From Tannerella sp. oral taxon 808 (lineage in GTDB: Bacteria > Bacteroidota > Bacteroidia > Bacteroidales > Tannerellaceae): a stretch of DNA of 17,432 nucleotides. Location of the stretch: assembly GCA_002890585.1 (NCBI GenBank), contig MIQB01000045.1, positions 1 to 17,432 on the forward strand, in the 5' to 3' direction. The position numbers and the translations under genes were made by a program. Numbering within the stretch: position 1 is the stretch's first letter; each line of letters opens with the position of its first letter. Below the pieces are notes generated by a model. It did no database searches, was not told the DNA's origin, and saw only the letters and a list, made by a program, of their open reading frames with translations. This document shows, in pieces, positions 1 through 7,712 of the stretch.

Positions 1-69
1 TGCGGAAATGCTCCGTTGACGATCGTCGTTGGCGTTTTTCCTTGCGGAAATGCCCGTTGACGATCGTCG
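1..69. repeat. Two copies of a 27-28-nt direct repeat, 42-nt period
   Basis: Positions 1-28 and 43-69 are the same sequence apart from one missing T in the second copy. Each copy contains the perfect 10-bp palindrome GACGATCGTC (18-27 and 59-68). The spacer at 29-42 includes a short T-run (GTTTTTCC). The first copy begins exactly at the window edge, so this may be the end of a longer array. It lies downstream of the hsdR stop codon, so it is not promoter-proximal for that gene. The rest of 70-133 shows nothing I can name. Function is unknown. Confidence 0.7.
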
Positions 70-133
70 CCCCGGCTACTCCCCCCCTCCTTATGGCCGA
101 GTATTTGGGGGCGCGTGGCCAATCTGTGCACCC

Positions 134-3112
134 CTACGAGGCGGGCAGGTTGTCGATCTCTTGCCCGGCGGCGCGGAGGCGGATGAGGGGGACGAGGTCG
201 GCGCGGAGGCGGTTCTTCTTCTCGATGCGTTTCAGCCAGTCGAGCCGGTCGTCGGTGAAGAGGTCGGAGAGGCGGCCGTCGTTGTAGCGCATGACGTCGA
301 GGGTGGACTCGATGAAGGCCGAGAGGCGCTCCGGGTCTACGCCGTGCCGCTGGGCGAGCTGCTGGAGCTGTCGGTCCCATTTGGCTTCGCGGAAGCGGCG
401 GAACTCGTCCGAGATCTCCTCGGCGGTGTGGCCGTTGATGAGCTCGGGGTGCTGGACGAAGTCGAGGATGTCTGCCCGGTCTTCGGGCAGGTTGCTGTGC
501 GAGCTGAGGAGGAGGACGATCTCCTCGCGGGTGGCCTCGCGGCGCTCGGGTTCTGGCTCGTTGACCATGCGCGCGATGAGGGAGATGATGTAGTCGTAAT
601 CGATGAGGGCGGAGGCGAAGAGGACGAGCTCGAAGTCGATGTCTTGCTGCATGGCGTCGGTGCGTTCGGTGGTCGGATCTGTGGCTCGCTTTTGGCGCAA
701 TTCGCGGGCCGTCTCGAGGTAGGCTGTGCGGAAGGCCTGATGCTTCTCGGGGGGCATGATGGCTTCGATGCGGACTTGTAGCTCGGGCGGGATGTCGATG
801 TATTGGTCGAGTTGGAGCTTGAGGCGCTGCACCTCCTTGAATGCCTCCACGAATTCGGCCCGGGCCGCGTCGCCCTTCAGGTTGGGCACCTCCTCGGGGT
901 TGGCCTCGAGGCCATGGCGCGCCATCAGGTCGTTAAGCCCCTGCACGGCCTCAGCGAACTGCTCCACCTTCACCTCGATCGGCTCTGTGAGCCAGATCTT
1001 GGCGGCCTTCCGGGTCTTGTCATGTTCGCCTGAGAAGAGCTCCACGGCCGTGTTGAGCGCGTCGGCGCTCTGGGCGCGGAAGTCGAGGATCTTGCCGAAC
1101 GGCTTACGGTCGTTGAGCACACGGTTGGTGCGCGAGAAGGCTTGTATCAATCCATGATATTGCAGGCCTTTGTCTACGTAGAGGATGCCGAGGTATTTGG
1201 AGTCGAAGCCGGTCAGGAGCATGTCGACGACGATGGTGATGTCGATCCTCTCCTCCTTCGTCACCTCGTTCCTGCCCTGCCACTTGATGCGCTGCTGCAC
1301 GTCGCGGCTGTAGCGGTCGAACTCCTCGACGCAGTGCTGCGTGTGATAGCTTCGGTTATACATGCTGATGATGCGCCGGAGGGCTTCCTTCTTGCCGAGC
1401 GGGTCCACCTGATTGTCCGCCCGCTCTTGGTCGAGCTCTTCTTGTATCTGCATAATGTCGCGGTTGCCCTCGGCCGGGGGCGAGAAGAGGCAGGCGATGT
1501 GGAGGCGCTTGTAGCTCGAATCGTGCTCCTCGCGCTCGAGCTGGATCTCATCAAAGGCCCGACAGTATTCGATGGCGTCGTTGATGCTGGCGGTGGCAAA
1601 GAGGGCGTTGAAGCGGCGGTCGTCAGATATCTTGTCGTGCACCTCGAGGATCTTCTTCACGATGACCTTTTTGGGTACCTCGCCCGTGCTGAAGCTGCCA
1701 TCCCGCTGGAGGCGATAGAAGGAGACGTCGAAGGGCAGCACGCTCTTGTCCTCAATGGCGTGGGTGATGGCATACGTGTGCAGGGGCTTATGGAAGATGT
1801 CTTCCGTGGTCAGGGCCGAGGCTTCGCGGCCTTCTATCTTGGTCCGCGTGGCGTTCTCGGCGAAGATGGGCGTGCCGGTGAAGCCGAAGAGTTGCGCCCG
1901 GGGGAAGAAGGATTTGATCGCCCGGTGATACTCCCCGAATTGTGATCGGTGGCACTCGTCGAAGATGAAGACGACGCGCTGGGCAGCCAGGTTGCGCAAG
2001 CCGCGGTCGAAGTGGTGCCCCTTTTCGTTGAGCGCCAGCCCGAGCTTCTGAATGGTGGTGACGATGATCTTGTCCGTAGGCCCATTCGAGAGCATGCGCC
2101 GCACCAGCTCGTAGGTGTTCGTGTTCTCCTCCACGCAGCCCTTCTGAAACTTGTTGAACTCCTCACGCGTCTGCTTATCCAAGTCCTTACGATCGACGAC
2201 GAAGAAGCATTTCGCGATGTGCGGGTTATCCTTCAGCAGCGTGGCAGCCTTAAACGAGGTGAGCGTCTTGCCGCTGCCCGTGGTGTGCCAGATGTAGCCG
2301 TTGCCAGCGTTGTTCTCGATGCACTCCACCATCTTCTTCACCGCATAGATCTGATACGGGCGCATGATGATGAGCTTCCGCTCCGTCTCCACCAGCACCA
2401 TGTAGCGGCTGACGAGCTCGCCCAAGGCACACTTGTACAACACCTCACGGGCAAACTCATGCAGGTTCGTCACCTTCTTGTTCTGCTCATCGGCCCACCG
2501 ACAGACGGGCAGGAACTGCTCCCGCTCGTCGAAGGTGAGCGCCTCTTTGGGGTTGTTGGCGAAGTAGAACGTATCCGCCTCGTTGCTGACGATGAAGAGC
2601 TGCATGAAGGCCAGCAGCGTGTGCTCATATCCATTGCCGCGGTCGTTCTTGTAGTCCACGATCTGCTTGATGGCCACACGTGGCGACACCCCGTGCGTCT
2701 TCAGCTCCACCTGCACTAACGGCAGCCCGTTGATGAGGATGATTACATCGTATCGGTGATGGCTGCTATGTGTGTTGATGCGCAGCTGATTGATGACCTC
2801 GTACTCATTCTTGCACCAGTTCTGTAGGTTGAGTAGGGGGTAATGCCGCGTCGTGCCGTCCTCGTGGGTCACCTTGACTTTATCCCGGAGCGTCTTGGAC
2901 GCCTTGTAGACGTCGGAGCTGACGATGTTTCCCATCAGTCTCTCAAACTCGCCGTCGGTCAGTCGGACTCCGTTGAGCGCCTCAAACTTGTTTCTGAAAT
3001 TCTCCTCAAGGCTCGCCCGGTCCTTGATGTCCGTGCGATGCACGTAGCCTAAGCCCTTGAGGTGCCGAATAAAGCGGTCTTCTATTTGACTCTCTGTTTG
3101 GTTATGCTCCAT
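134..3112 (-). CDS. hsdR: Type I restriction enzyme R subunit (endonuclease and DNA translocase)
   Basis: The 992-residue protein has the full HsdR layout. An N-terminal PD-(D/E)xK nuclease shows D122, E136-x-K138 and the QxxxY motif at Q150-Y154. A superfamily 2 translocase shows Walker A (HTTGSGKT, 276-283), DECH (385-388), TGTP (412-415) and a QAFSRTNR motif VI. The family cleaves unmodified DNA after ATP-driven translocation and acts in complex with HsdM and HsdS. I chose the ATG at 3112 (MEHNQTESQ) over one 13 codons upstream, because TESQIE near the N-terminus is typical of the family. No hsdM or hsdS is visible: upstream is a membrane-protein gene 69 nt away and downstream the window ends, so partners could only lie to the left of the window or elsewhere. 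The gene looks intact. Only a weak promoter-like box (3149-3156, one mismatch) is seen. Confidence 0.95.
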   Translation of the reverse strand: MEHNQTESQIEDRFIRHLKGLGYVHRTDIKDRASLEENFRNKFEALNGVRLTDGEFERLMGNIVSSDVYKASKTLRDKVKVTHEDGTTRHYPLLNLQNWCKNEYEVINQLRINTHSSHHRYDVIILINGLPLVQVELKTHGVSPRVAIKQIVDYKNDRGNGYEHTLLAFMQLFIVSNEADTFYFANNPKEALTFDEREQFLPVCRWADEQNKKVTNLHEFAREVLYKCALGELVSRYMVLVETERKLIIMRPYQIYAVKKMVECIENNAGNGYIWHTTGSGKTLTSFKAATLLKDNPHIAKCFFVVDRKDLDKQTREEFNKFQKGCVEENTNTYELVRRMLSNGPTDKIIVTTIQKLGLALNEKGHHFDRGLRNLAAQRVVFIFDECHRSQFGEYHRAIKSFFPRAQLFGFTGTPIFAENATRTKIEGREASALTTEDIFHKPLHTYAITHAIEDKSVLPFDVSFYRLQRDGSFSTGEVPKKVIVKKILEVHDKISDDRRFNALFATASINDAIEYCRAFDEIQLEREEHDSSYKRLHIACLFSPPAEGNRDIMQIQEELDQERADNQVDPLGKKEALRRIISMYNRSYHTQHCVEEFDRYSRDVQQRIKWQGRNEVTKEERIDITIVVDMLLTGFDSKYLGILYVDKGLQYHGLIQAFSRTNRVLNDRKPFGKILDFRAQSADALNTAVELFSGEHDKTRKAAKIWLTEPIEVKVEQFAEAVQGLNDLMARHGLEANPEEVPNLKGDAARAEFVEAFKEVQRLKLQLDQYIDIPPELQVRIEAIMPPEKHQAFRTAYLETARELRQKRATDPTTERTDAMQQDIDFELVLFASALIDYDYIISLIARMVNEPEPERREATREEIVLLLSSHSNLPEDRADILDFVQHPELINGHTAEEISDEFRRFREAKWDRQLQQLAQRHGVDPERLSAFIESTLDVMRYNDGRLSDLFTDDRLDWLKRIEKKNRLRADLVPLIRLRAAGQEIDNLPAS

Positions 3113-3181
3113 TATAAATAGTGTGTGTATGGTGTTTGATTGAAGGCGCAAATAAACTCAGCTCGTCGCCCCTTCCCCCCT

Positions 3182-4396
3182 TTACATAGGCGACGAGTGC
3201 ATGGGGGCGCTTTCGGGCGTCTGCGGGGTCTCGAGTAGGGAGGGGGAAGGTGTGGCCGCGGCGGCGTATCGATCGGCTTCGAGGGCTGTCTGGCGGAGGT
3301 AGGGGTACTCCTGCTCGAAGCAGGGGCTGAAGAGGCCACTGTGTAGGTTGTCGTCGATCTGGCGGGGCGTCCAGAGCTTGCCCTCGTGGCCGCGGGTGCA
3401 GTCGCTGAGGGCCGACTCGGAGCGGAGGTGGACGATGTATAGGGAGATGAGGCGGCTCACGTGTGCGTCGTCGTAAGGGTAACTGATGAGGAGGCGCGGC
3501 TTGGCCTCCGTGTGGCCGAGGCGGGTATACCCCGTCAGCTCGCGCGCTGTCTGCTCGGGTGTGCGGCCGAAGAGCACATAGTCGGTGAGTGGCAGGTCGA
3601 TCTCGCCCGCGGCATCGGCCGTGTGGGTGGTGAGGTAAAGCATGCCATCGCAGATCACGGCGATACGGACAACGGGGTGGCGATAATGCCCAGCGCGGCG
3701 GCTGAGGCTGACGGACTGGGCGACGCGGCCGATGACGTGCCCTTTCAGGTCGACCACAGGCAGCCACGCCTCGCCAGCCAGCCCCTCCTTCATCATGGAG
3801 AGGCGGATCTGCTCGTAAACCATGATGCCCACACCGATGATGAGGGGCGCCTCGCGGTGGAGCAGCCGCTCGACCCACAGCGATTGATCGGCCTCAGGCA
3901 GGATCATGTGGAAGAGCAGGATGAAGAGGTGGAGGGTGTAGGCATTCTGCGTGATGCGGGCTATGAAGAAGAACTCGTTGAGGGCTGTGCGCAGGCTGGC
4001 TTGGCGCAGGGCGGGCCGACGCGAATGGCGTACGCGCCGGATGATGATGCGCTGCATGAAGCCTGCTGCGGAGAGCACGGCCACGAGCAGCCACTCGGTG
4101 AGGAGGGGCGAGTGGAGATAGAGCACAGGGTCGAGCCGGAGGATGAGGAAGAGGGAGTAGAGCGCCAGCGTGATGGCCGTGGGTAGGAGCATGAACTGAT
4201 AGCGCCGACCACGCAGAAGGCCCCAAAAGGTGGCCAAGCTGATGAGGCACACAATGGAGGCTATGACGAAGGAGACGAGGTAGGTGTAGAAGTAATTGAG
4301 CACAATGAGCAGCAGGAGGGGGAGCAAACCAACGGCCTGATTGTTCAGGCCTTGGCGTATGTCCATGCTGTTTTTTATGCGTGTGATGCGGTCCAT
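3182..4396 (-). CDS. Multi-pass membrane protein with a degenerate Nudix-like cytoplasmic domain
   Basis: The 404-residue protein has hydrophobic segments near residues 20-36, 38-58, 66-88 and 98-117, with weaker ones near 152-166 and 184-196. The soluble part starts near 211 with WLPVVDLKGHVIGRVAQS, which resembles the first strands of Nudix hydrolases. A further strand follows (PVVRIAVICDGMLYL, 241-255), and then GRTPEQTARELTG (277-289) where the Nudix box would be. The box keeps RE but lacks the EE pair that binds the catalytic metal, so hydrolysis is doubtful and a sensing or scaffold role is possible. The tail after 375 is Pro/Ser-rich. The gene lies 69 nt upstream of hsdR on the same strand and is divergent from the phosphoesterase at 4531. 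A second possible start is M11 (4366). The Nudix assignment is inferred from motif resemblance only. Confidence 0.85.
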   Translation of the reverse strand: MDRITRIKNSMDIRQGLNNQAVGLLPLLLLIVLNYFYTYLVSFVIASIVCLISLATFWGLLRGRRYQFMLLPTAITLALYSLFLILRLDPVLYLHSPLLTEWLLVAVLSAAGFMQRIIIRRVRHSRRPALRQASLRTALNEFFFIARITQNAYTLHLFILLFHMILPEADQSLWVERLLHREAPLIIGVGIMVYEQIRLSMMKEGLAGEAWLPVVDLKGHVIGRVAQSVSLSRRAGHYRHPVVRIAVICDGMLYLTTHTADAAGEIDLPLTDYVLFGRTPEQTARELTGYTRLGHTEAKPRLLISYPYDDAHVSRLISLYIVHLRSESALSDCTRGHEGKLWTPRQIDDNLHSGLFSPCFEQEYPYLRQTALEADRYAAAATPSPSLLETPQTPESAPMHSSPM

Positions 4397-4530
4397 TGTG
4401 TGCGGGCTGGTTTTCCTTACTGGGGAGATAACACGCGTAGAGGGTCTTTTGTTTTATTCGCCGCCTCCATGCAACGTATTACGGACATGCTCCATCAACC
4501 GTCGCATGAAAAATCAAGAACGCACAAACC

Positions 4531-5760
4531 ATGTTTACTAAAACCAAACTACTGCTCCCCCTTTGCGCCTTACTCATAGGCTTGGCCTCGGGGTGTACTG
4601 ACGACCACCAACCGGAGGTGGAGAAGCCGCGTGACTATTACGAGATGAACCGCCAAAACAGTGCCCGGCTGCTCTCTGGCGTAGCCACAGACTCGATGGG
4701 AAAGAACCGCTTCGTCGTCGTCCACATCTCCGACGCCCACCTCTCCGACTGGTCGAGCAACAACCCCTGGCGCGACCCGAAGAACCTCTTAGAGGCTGTG
4801 ACCTTCGCCAACCATCCACCCGTGTGGGTCGACGCCATGGTGGCCACGGGCGACTTCATCTCCAACTCGCCCCGCACCACGCGCCAAACAGCCCTGCGAT
4901 ACTTAGGCGCCTTCTCGCATCACTTCTTCAGCGGCAACCTCGTCCCCTCCTTCACCTGCACCGGCAACCACGATGGCAACATGATCAACCCCCGACCCGA
5001 GGAGTGGATCTCGCGCGAGGACTTCTACGCCGCCGTCACGGATCACATCAATTACCCCATTAGCACCGACGGCCGCAGCAATTATTACTACTCCGACCTG
5101 CCCGACGGCCGCGACGGATACATCCGCATCATCGCCCTCGACGAGCTGGATCGCACCGATGCGCGCATCAACACGCAGTTTCGGGCGGCCTACTCGCAAC
5201 GTCAGATCGACTGGCTGACCCGCGTGGCGCTGAGGGAGGGCATGACGGCGCGCCACAGTGTCATCGTCCTCATGCACCACTCCCTGCCTACGAACAACCG
5301 CGAAGCGCTCCGCTACATCGCCAACGAGCAGGTCTATTCCTGGTACATGATCCCGGAAATCATCGAGGCCTTCCGCAGCAAGACGCGCCTCACGAAGCGC
5401 TACGCTAACAAGATCGTCCCGGGCGACACCCTCACGGTCGATGCCGACTTCAGCCAGGCTCCGGGCGAGTTCGTATGCTACATGGGCGGGCATGTGCACA
5501 CTTACCTGAACTACGAGGTGAGCTGGATGCCAAACATCAACCCTGCGCTGCCGAAGCAGCAGGTGTTGGTGGCTAACAACATGTCGCCCTCTGAGAAGAA
5601 CCCGCTCTCGCCCATCGTCCGCCACCGCAGCGGCACGCAGAACAACACCTTTAATATCTACGCCATCGACACCCGCCAGAAGATGATCTACATCACCTTC
5701 TTCGGTGCCACCCTCACCTATCATCCGCGCGTGATCAGCGTCCGGTATGGGGCCGCGTGA
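4531..5760 (+). CDS. Lipoprotein metallophosphoesterase (calcineurin-like)
   Basis: The 409-residue protein starts with a lipoprotein signal peptide (lipobox LASGC, C22), so it is expected to be anchored in the cell envelope. The metallophosphoesterase motifs come in order: D68-x-H70 (ISDAH), G107-D108 (TGDF), GNHD (145-148), MHH (248-250) and GGHVH (319-323). These give the complete set of ligands for a two-metal centre of a phosphomonoesterase or phosphodiesterase. The substrate cannot be deduced. The gene stands alone: it is divergent from the membrane-protein gene at 4396, and a perfect hairpin lies 20 nt after its stop (5781-5804). No clear TAnnTTTG promoter was found in the 134-nt upstream gap. 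Family call is firm; specificity is unknown. Confidence 0.93.
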   Translation: MFTKTKLLLPLCALLIGLASGCTDDHQPEVEKPRDYYEMNRQNSARLLSGVATDSMGKNRFVVVHISDAHLSDWSSNNPWRDPKNLLEAVTFANHPPVWVDAMVATGDFISNSPRTTRQTALRYLGAFSHHFFSGNLVPSFTCTGNHDGNMINPRPEEWISREDFYAAVTDHINYPISTDGRSNYYYSDLPDGRDGYIRIIALDELDRTDARINTQFRAAYSQRQIDWLTRVALREGMTARHSVIVLMHHSLPTNNREALRYIANEQVYSWYMIPEIIEAFRSKTRLTKRYANKIVPGDTLTVDADFSQAPGEFVCYMGGHVHTYLNYEVSWMPNINPALPKQQVLVANNMSPSEKNPLSPIVRHRSGTQNNTFNIYAIDTRQKMIYITFFGATLTYHPRVISVRYGAA

Positions 5761-5778
5761 GGGCGGAGGCGCACGTTT

Positions 5779-5804
5779 GTAGGGGCGAATGGTTATTCGC
5801 CCCT
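5779..5804 (+). repeat. REP-like hairpin with GTAG head, copy 1
   Basis: A GTAG tetranucleotide (5779-5782) leads into a perfect 10-bp stem (5781-5790 with 5795-5804) around a GGTT loop. A near-identical element occurs at 6015-6040 in the same orientation. A GTAG head followed by a palindrome is the hallmark of REP elements mobilised by RAYT transposases, though no RAYT gene is in the window. It may also end transcription of the phosphoesterase gene, but there is no following T-run. Confidence 0.75.
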
Positions 5805-5832
5805 GCGACCGGATACGTGCATTTAATTTATA

Positions 5833-5970
5833 CAAGCGCCTTGTCAGCATGCGCGCAAGCGCCTTGTCAGCATGCGCGCAAGCACCTTGTCAGCATGCGC
5901 GCAAGCACCTTGTCAGCATGCGTACACGCACCTTGTACAGTAGCGTACACGAACCTTGTACAAATTTCGT
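5833..5970. repeat. 23-bp tandem repeat array A, about 6 units
   Basis: Units start at 5833, 5856, 5879, 5902, 5925 and 5948, a strict 23-nt period. The first four are nearly identical (CAAGC[G/A]CCTTGTCAGCATG plus a 4-nt tail); the last two are progressively diverged. Because 23 is not a multiple of three, the frame shifts from unit to unit, so short ORFs through it are not credible. Each unit contains a small CAAG...CTTG inverted repeat. There are no unique spacers, so it is not a CRISPR. Confidence 0.9.
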
Positions 5971-6014
5971 CGGATCATTTCACCGTTCCGCCCAGGGTTT
6001 CCCCCGGTGCGGTT

Positions 6015-6040
6015 GTAGGGGCGAATAATCATTCGCCCCC
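6015..6040 (+). repeat. REP-like hairpin with GTAG head, copy 2
   Basis: Same design as the element at 5779: GTAG head (6015-6018), stem GGGGCGAAT (6018-6026) with ATTCGCCCC (6031-6039), and loop AATC. The 15 nt that follow (6041-6055) match 10 of 15 with those after copy 1 (5805-5819), so the conserved unit is longer than the hairpin. It lies between tandem arrays A and B. Confidence 0.75.
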
Positions 6041-6070
6041 ACGAGAGGACACATGATCGAGGTGTTGTGT

Positions 6071-6261
6071 CACCCCCAAAGCCTGCGTTGCGATACTCAC
6101 AAAGCCTGCGTTGCGTCACCCCCAAAGCCTGCGTTGTGTCGCCCCCAAAGCCTGCGTTGCGACACTCACAAAGCCTGCGTTGCGTCGCCCCCAAAGCCTG
6201 CGTTGCGTCACTCACAAAGCCTGCGTTGCGTCGCCCCCAAAGCCTGCGTTGTGTTGCCTCA
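6071..6261. repeat. 23-bp tandem repeat array B, 8 units
   Basis: The core AAAGCCTGCGTTG recurs eight times, starting at 6078, 6101, 6124, 6147, 6170, 6193, 6216 and 6239, always 23 nt apart. The core is identical in all eight; the 10-nt linker varies between a CCCCC form and a CTCAC form in a mixed order. The unit is unrelated in sequence to array A despite the same period. The array ends about 150 nt before the start of the gene at 6408. The rest of that leader (6262-6407) shows no clear promoter or hairpin. Confidence 0.93.
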
Positions 6262-6407
6262 GTAAGCGAGGGAATGCGCACGCGCCCTCCTCCGCACGCG
6301 CCCCGTTGATCATTGAGGATAAATCATCGATCGCGCCCCTCCCATCGCACCCCCCCGCATTTCTCCCTTTTGAGCCTTTCTTTGCGCCCGTTTTTACGTA
6401 TCTGAAA

Positions 6408-7295
6408 ATGAATAGAAGACTGATCACTATCGGGGCAATCGTCTGGCTGATGGCCGTCGCGATGTGTAGCCGGGCCACGGCACAAGCGGGCGACGAGGCC
6501 TGGATGGACTGGCGCGAGCGCATGAAGCTCCTTAACTACACCCCACGCTACTTCGGCCCCAACGCCTTCCCCTACTCCGAACTCACCGACGGGCGCATCG
6601 GCCGGCGCTGGGAGCTGGAGCTCCGCGGCGAATATCACGAAGCCGCCGGCGATCGCACCTCCGACCTCTTCGCCCGCCTCTTCATCCCCATCGCCGATGG
6701 GCGCGCAGGCGTGGAGATGAGCGGCGTCGTGGCCGAGACCTACGAGATGTCTGATGCCACCCGCCGACGCCGACACGCCGCCGAGACCCGCCCGCCGCAG
6801 TACTGCATCGGCGACTTCATCCTCCGATCCTTCTACCAGGTCGTCCGCAGCGACGAGTGGATCGACCTCATGGTCAGCGCCAACCTCAAGACCGCCAGCG
6901 GCAACCGCCTGGCCGATGCGCGCTACACCGACGCCGCCTCCTACTGGTTCGACGCCACCGCCGGCCGCGACCTCTTCCGCCTCGACGACGGCTGCGTCGC
7001 CCTCCGCCTGCAAGGCATGCTCGGCTTCTATTGCTGGATGACGAACGACGCCGTCTATCGCCAAAACGACGCCCTGCTCTTCGGCGCAGGCCTCAGCGGG
7101 CGCCTCTACAACGTCTCCTTCGCCGCCGACTACTCCGGCTTCAGCGGCTACAAAAACACCGGCGATCACTCCGCAGCCTACCGCTACAAACTCGAGTATG
7201 AGTACCGCAAAAACATCCTCTCCCTCCGTTTTCGTTACGGCGTTTACGACAACCTCTACGACAGCTTCTCCATCGGCTACATCCGCTGCTTCTAA
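6408..7295 (+). CDS. Predicted outer-membrane beta-barrel protein, unknown function
   Basis: The 295-residue protein begins with a Sec signal peptide (MNRRLITIGAIVWLMAVAMC, likely cleavage after ATAQ near residue 26). The body is rich in alternating aromatic and polar strands, for example YRYKLEYEYRKNILSLRFRY, and ends in Phe (GYIRCF). A terminal aromatic residue is a known signal for insertion of outer-membrane barrels. I chose the ATG at 6408. The frame is open further upstream, but that part runs through the 23-bp repeats and lacks a signal sequence. I do not recognise a named family. The gene is flanked by repeats on both sides and does not appear to be in an operon. Confidence 0.8.
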   Translation: MNRRLITIGAIVWLMAVAMCSRATAQAGDEAWMDWRERMKLLNYTPRYFGPNAFPYSELTDGRIGRRWELELRGEYHEAAGDRTSDLFARLFIPIADGRAGVEMSGVVAETYEMSDATRRRRHAAETRPPQYCIGDFILRSFYQVVRSDEWIDLMVSANLKTASGNRLADARYTDAASYWFDATAGRDLFRLDDGCVALRLQGMLGFYCWMTNDAVYRQNDALLFGAGLSGRLYNVSFAADYSGFSGYKNTGDHSAAYRYKLEYEYRKNILSLRFRYGVYDNLYDSFSIGYIRCF

Positions 7296-7310
7296 CCCCT
7301 GACTACTCTC

Positions 7311-7441
7311 TAACTACAAGGGCGCCCACAAGGGGCGCCCCTACTACCGCAGCCGCAAGGCCGCATAACTACTCTTTAACTACAAGGGCGCCCACAAGGG
7401 GCGCCCCTACTACCGCGGCCGCAGGCCGCATAACTACCCTC
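7311..7441. repeat. Tandem duplication (66-bp period) of a double-hairpin REP-like element
   Basis: Copy 1 is 7311-7376 and copy 2 is 7377-7441. They are almost identical apart from the second hairpin. Each contains GGGCGCCC twice around a 5-nt loop (7320-7327/7333-7340 and 7386-7393/7399-7406), and then a GC-rich second hairpin, perfect in copy 2 (7415-7420 with 7424-7429). Read on the minus strand each copy begins GTAGGGGCGCCCC, sharing the GTAGGGGCG head of the elements at 5779 and 6015. The duplication ends 7 nt before the start codon at 7449, so it forms the leader of the TPR-rlmN transcript unless transcription starts inside it. Confidence 0.85.
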
Positions 7442-7448
7442 TATCATC

Positions 7449-7712
7449 ATGGATCAAATCAAACAATGGATCGATGAAGGCCGCACCGACGACGCCATCG
7501 AGCTGCTCGACGCCTACCTCACCACTCACCCCGACAGCGACGAGGCGCTCTACCTCCGCGGCCGGGCCCATCGCAAGGCCGGGCGCACACGCGAGGCCCT
7601 GAACGATTACTTAGCCTCCGCCGCCCTCAACCCCGACGGCCCCGCCGCCCGCGCCTATCGCATGGAGATCGAGATCTTAGACTTCTACGACCACAACCTC
7701 TACAATCCGTGA
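7449..7712 (+). CDS. Small TPR-repeat protein
   Basis: The protein has 87 residues and no signal peptide, so it is probably cytoplasmic. It carries about two tetratricopeptide-like helix pairs: DAIELLDAYLTTHPDSDEAL (15-34) followed by YLRGRAHRKAGRTREALNDY with ALNPDG. TPRs bind other proteins; the partner is unknown. The stop codon TGA overlaps the rlmN ATG (TGATG, 7710-7714), which points to translational coupling with rlmN. The leader is the duplicated hairpin element, and I see no separate promoter. Role in ribosome methylation is suggested only by position. Confidence 0.85.
   Translation: MDQIKQWIDEGRTDDAIELLDAYLTTHPDSDEALYLRGRAHRKAGRTREALNDYLASAALNPDGPAARAYRMEIEILDFYDHNLYNP

Noticed and set aside
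3113..3151. 13-residue N-terminal extension of HsdR
   Set aside because: The ATG at 3112 puts the conserved TESQIE segment at the N-terminus as in the family, and the extension (MRLQSNTIHTLFI) adds no recognisable feature.
4903..5850. 315-residue minus-strand reading frame
   Set aside because: It is antisense to the metallophosphoesterase with its complete metal motifs, and shows Val/Arg/Ala-rich composition without recognisable motifs.
5833..6261. CRISPR array
   Set aside because: The 23-bp units are contiguous or separated by short linkers of only two types. There are no unique spacers and no cas genes.
6111..6407. N-terminal extension of the outer-membrane protein through the 23-bp repeats
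   Set aside because: The extension translates repeat DNA into low-complexity Cys/Pro/Lys peptide, and the internal ATG at 6408 begins a clear signal peptide.
6324..7169. 281-residue minus-strand reading frame
   Set aside because: It is antisense to the signal-peptide-bearing outer-membrane protein, with acidic low-complexity composition.
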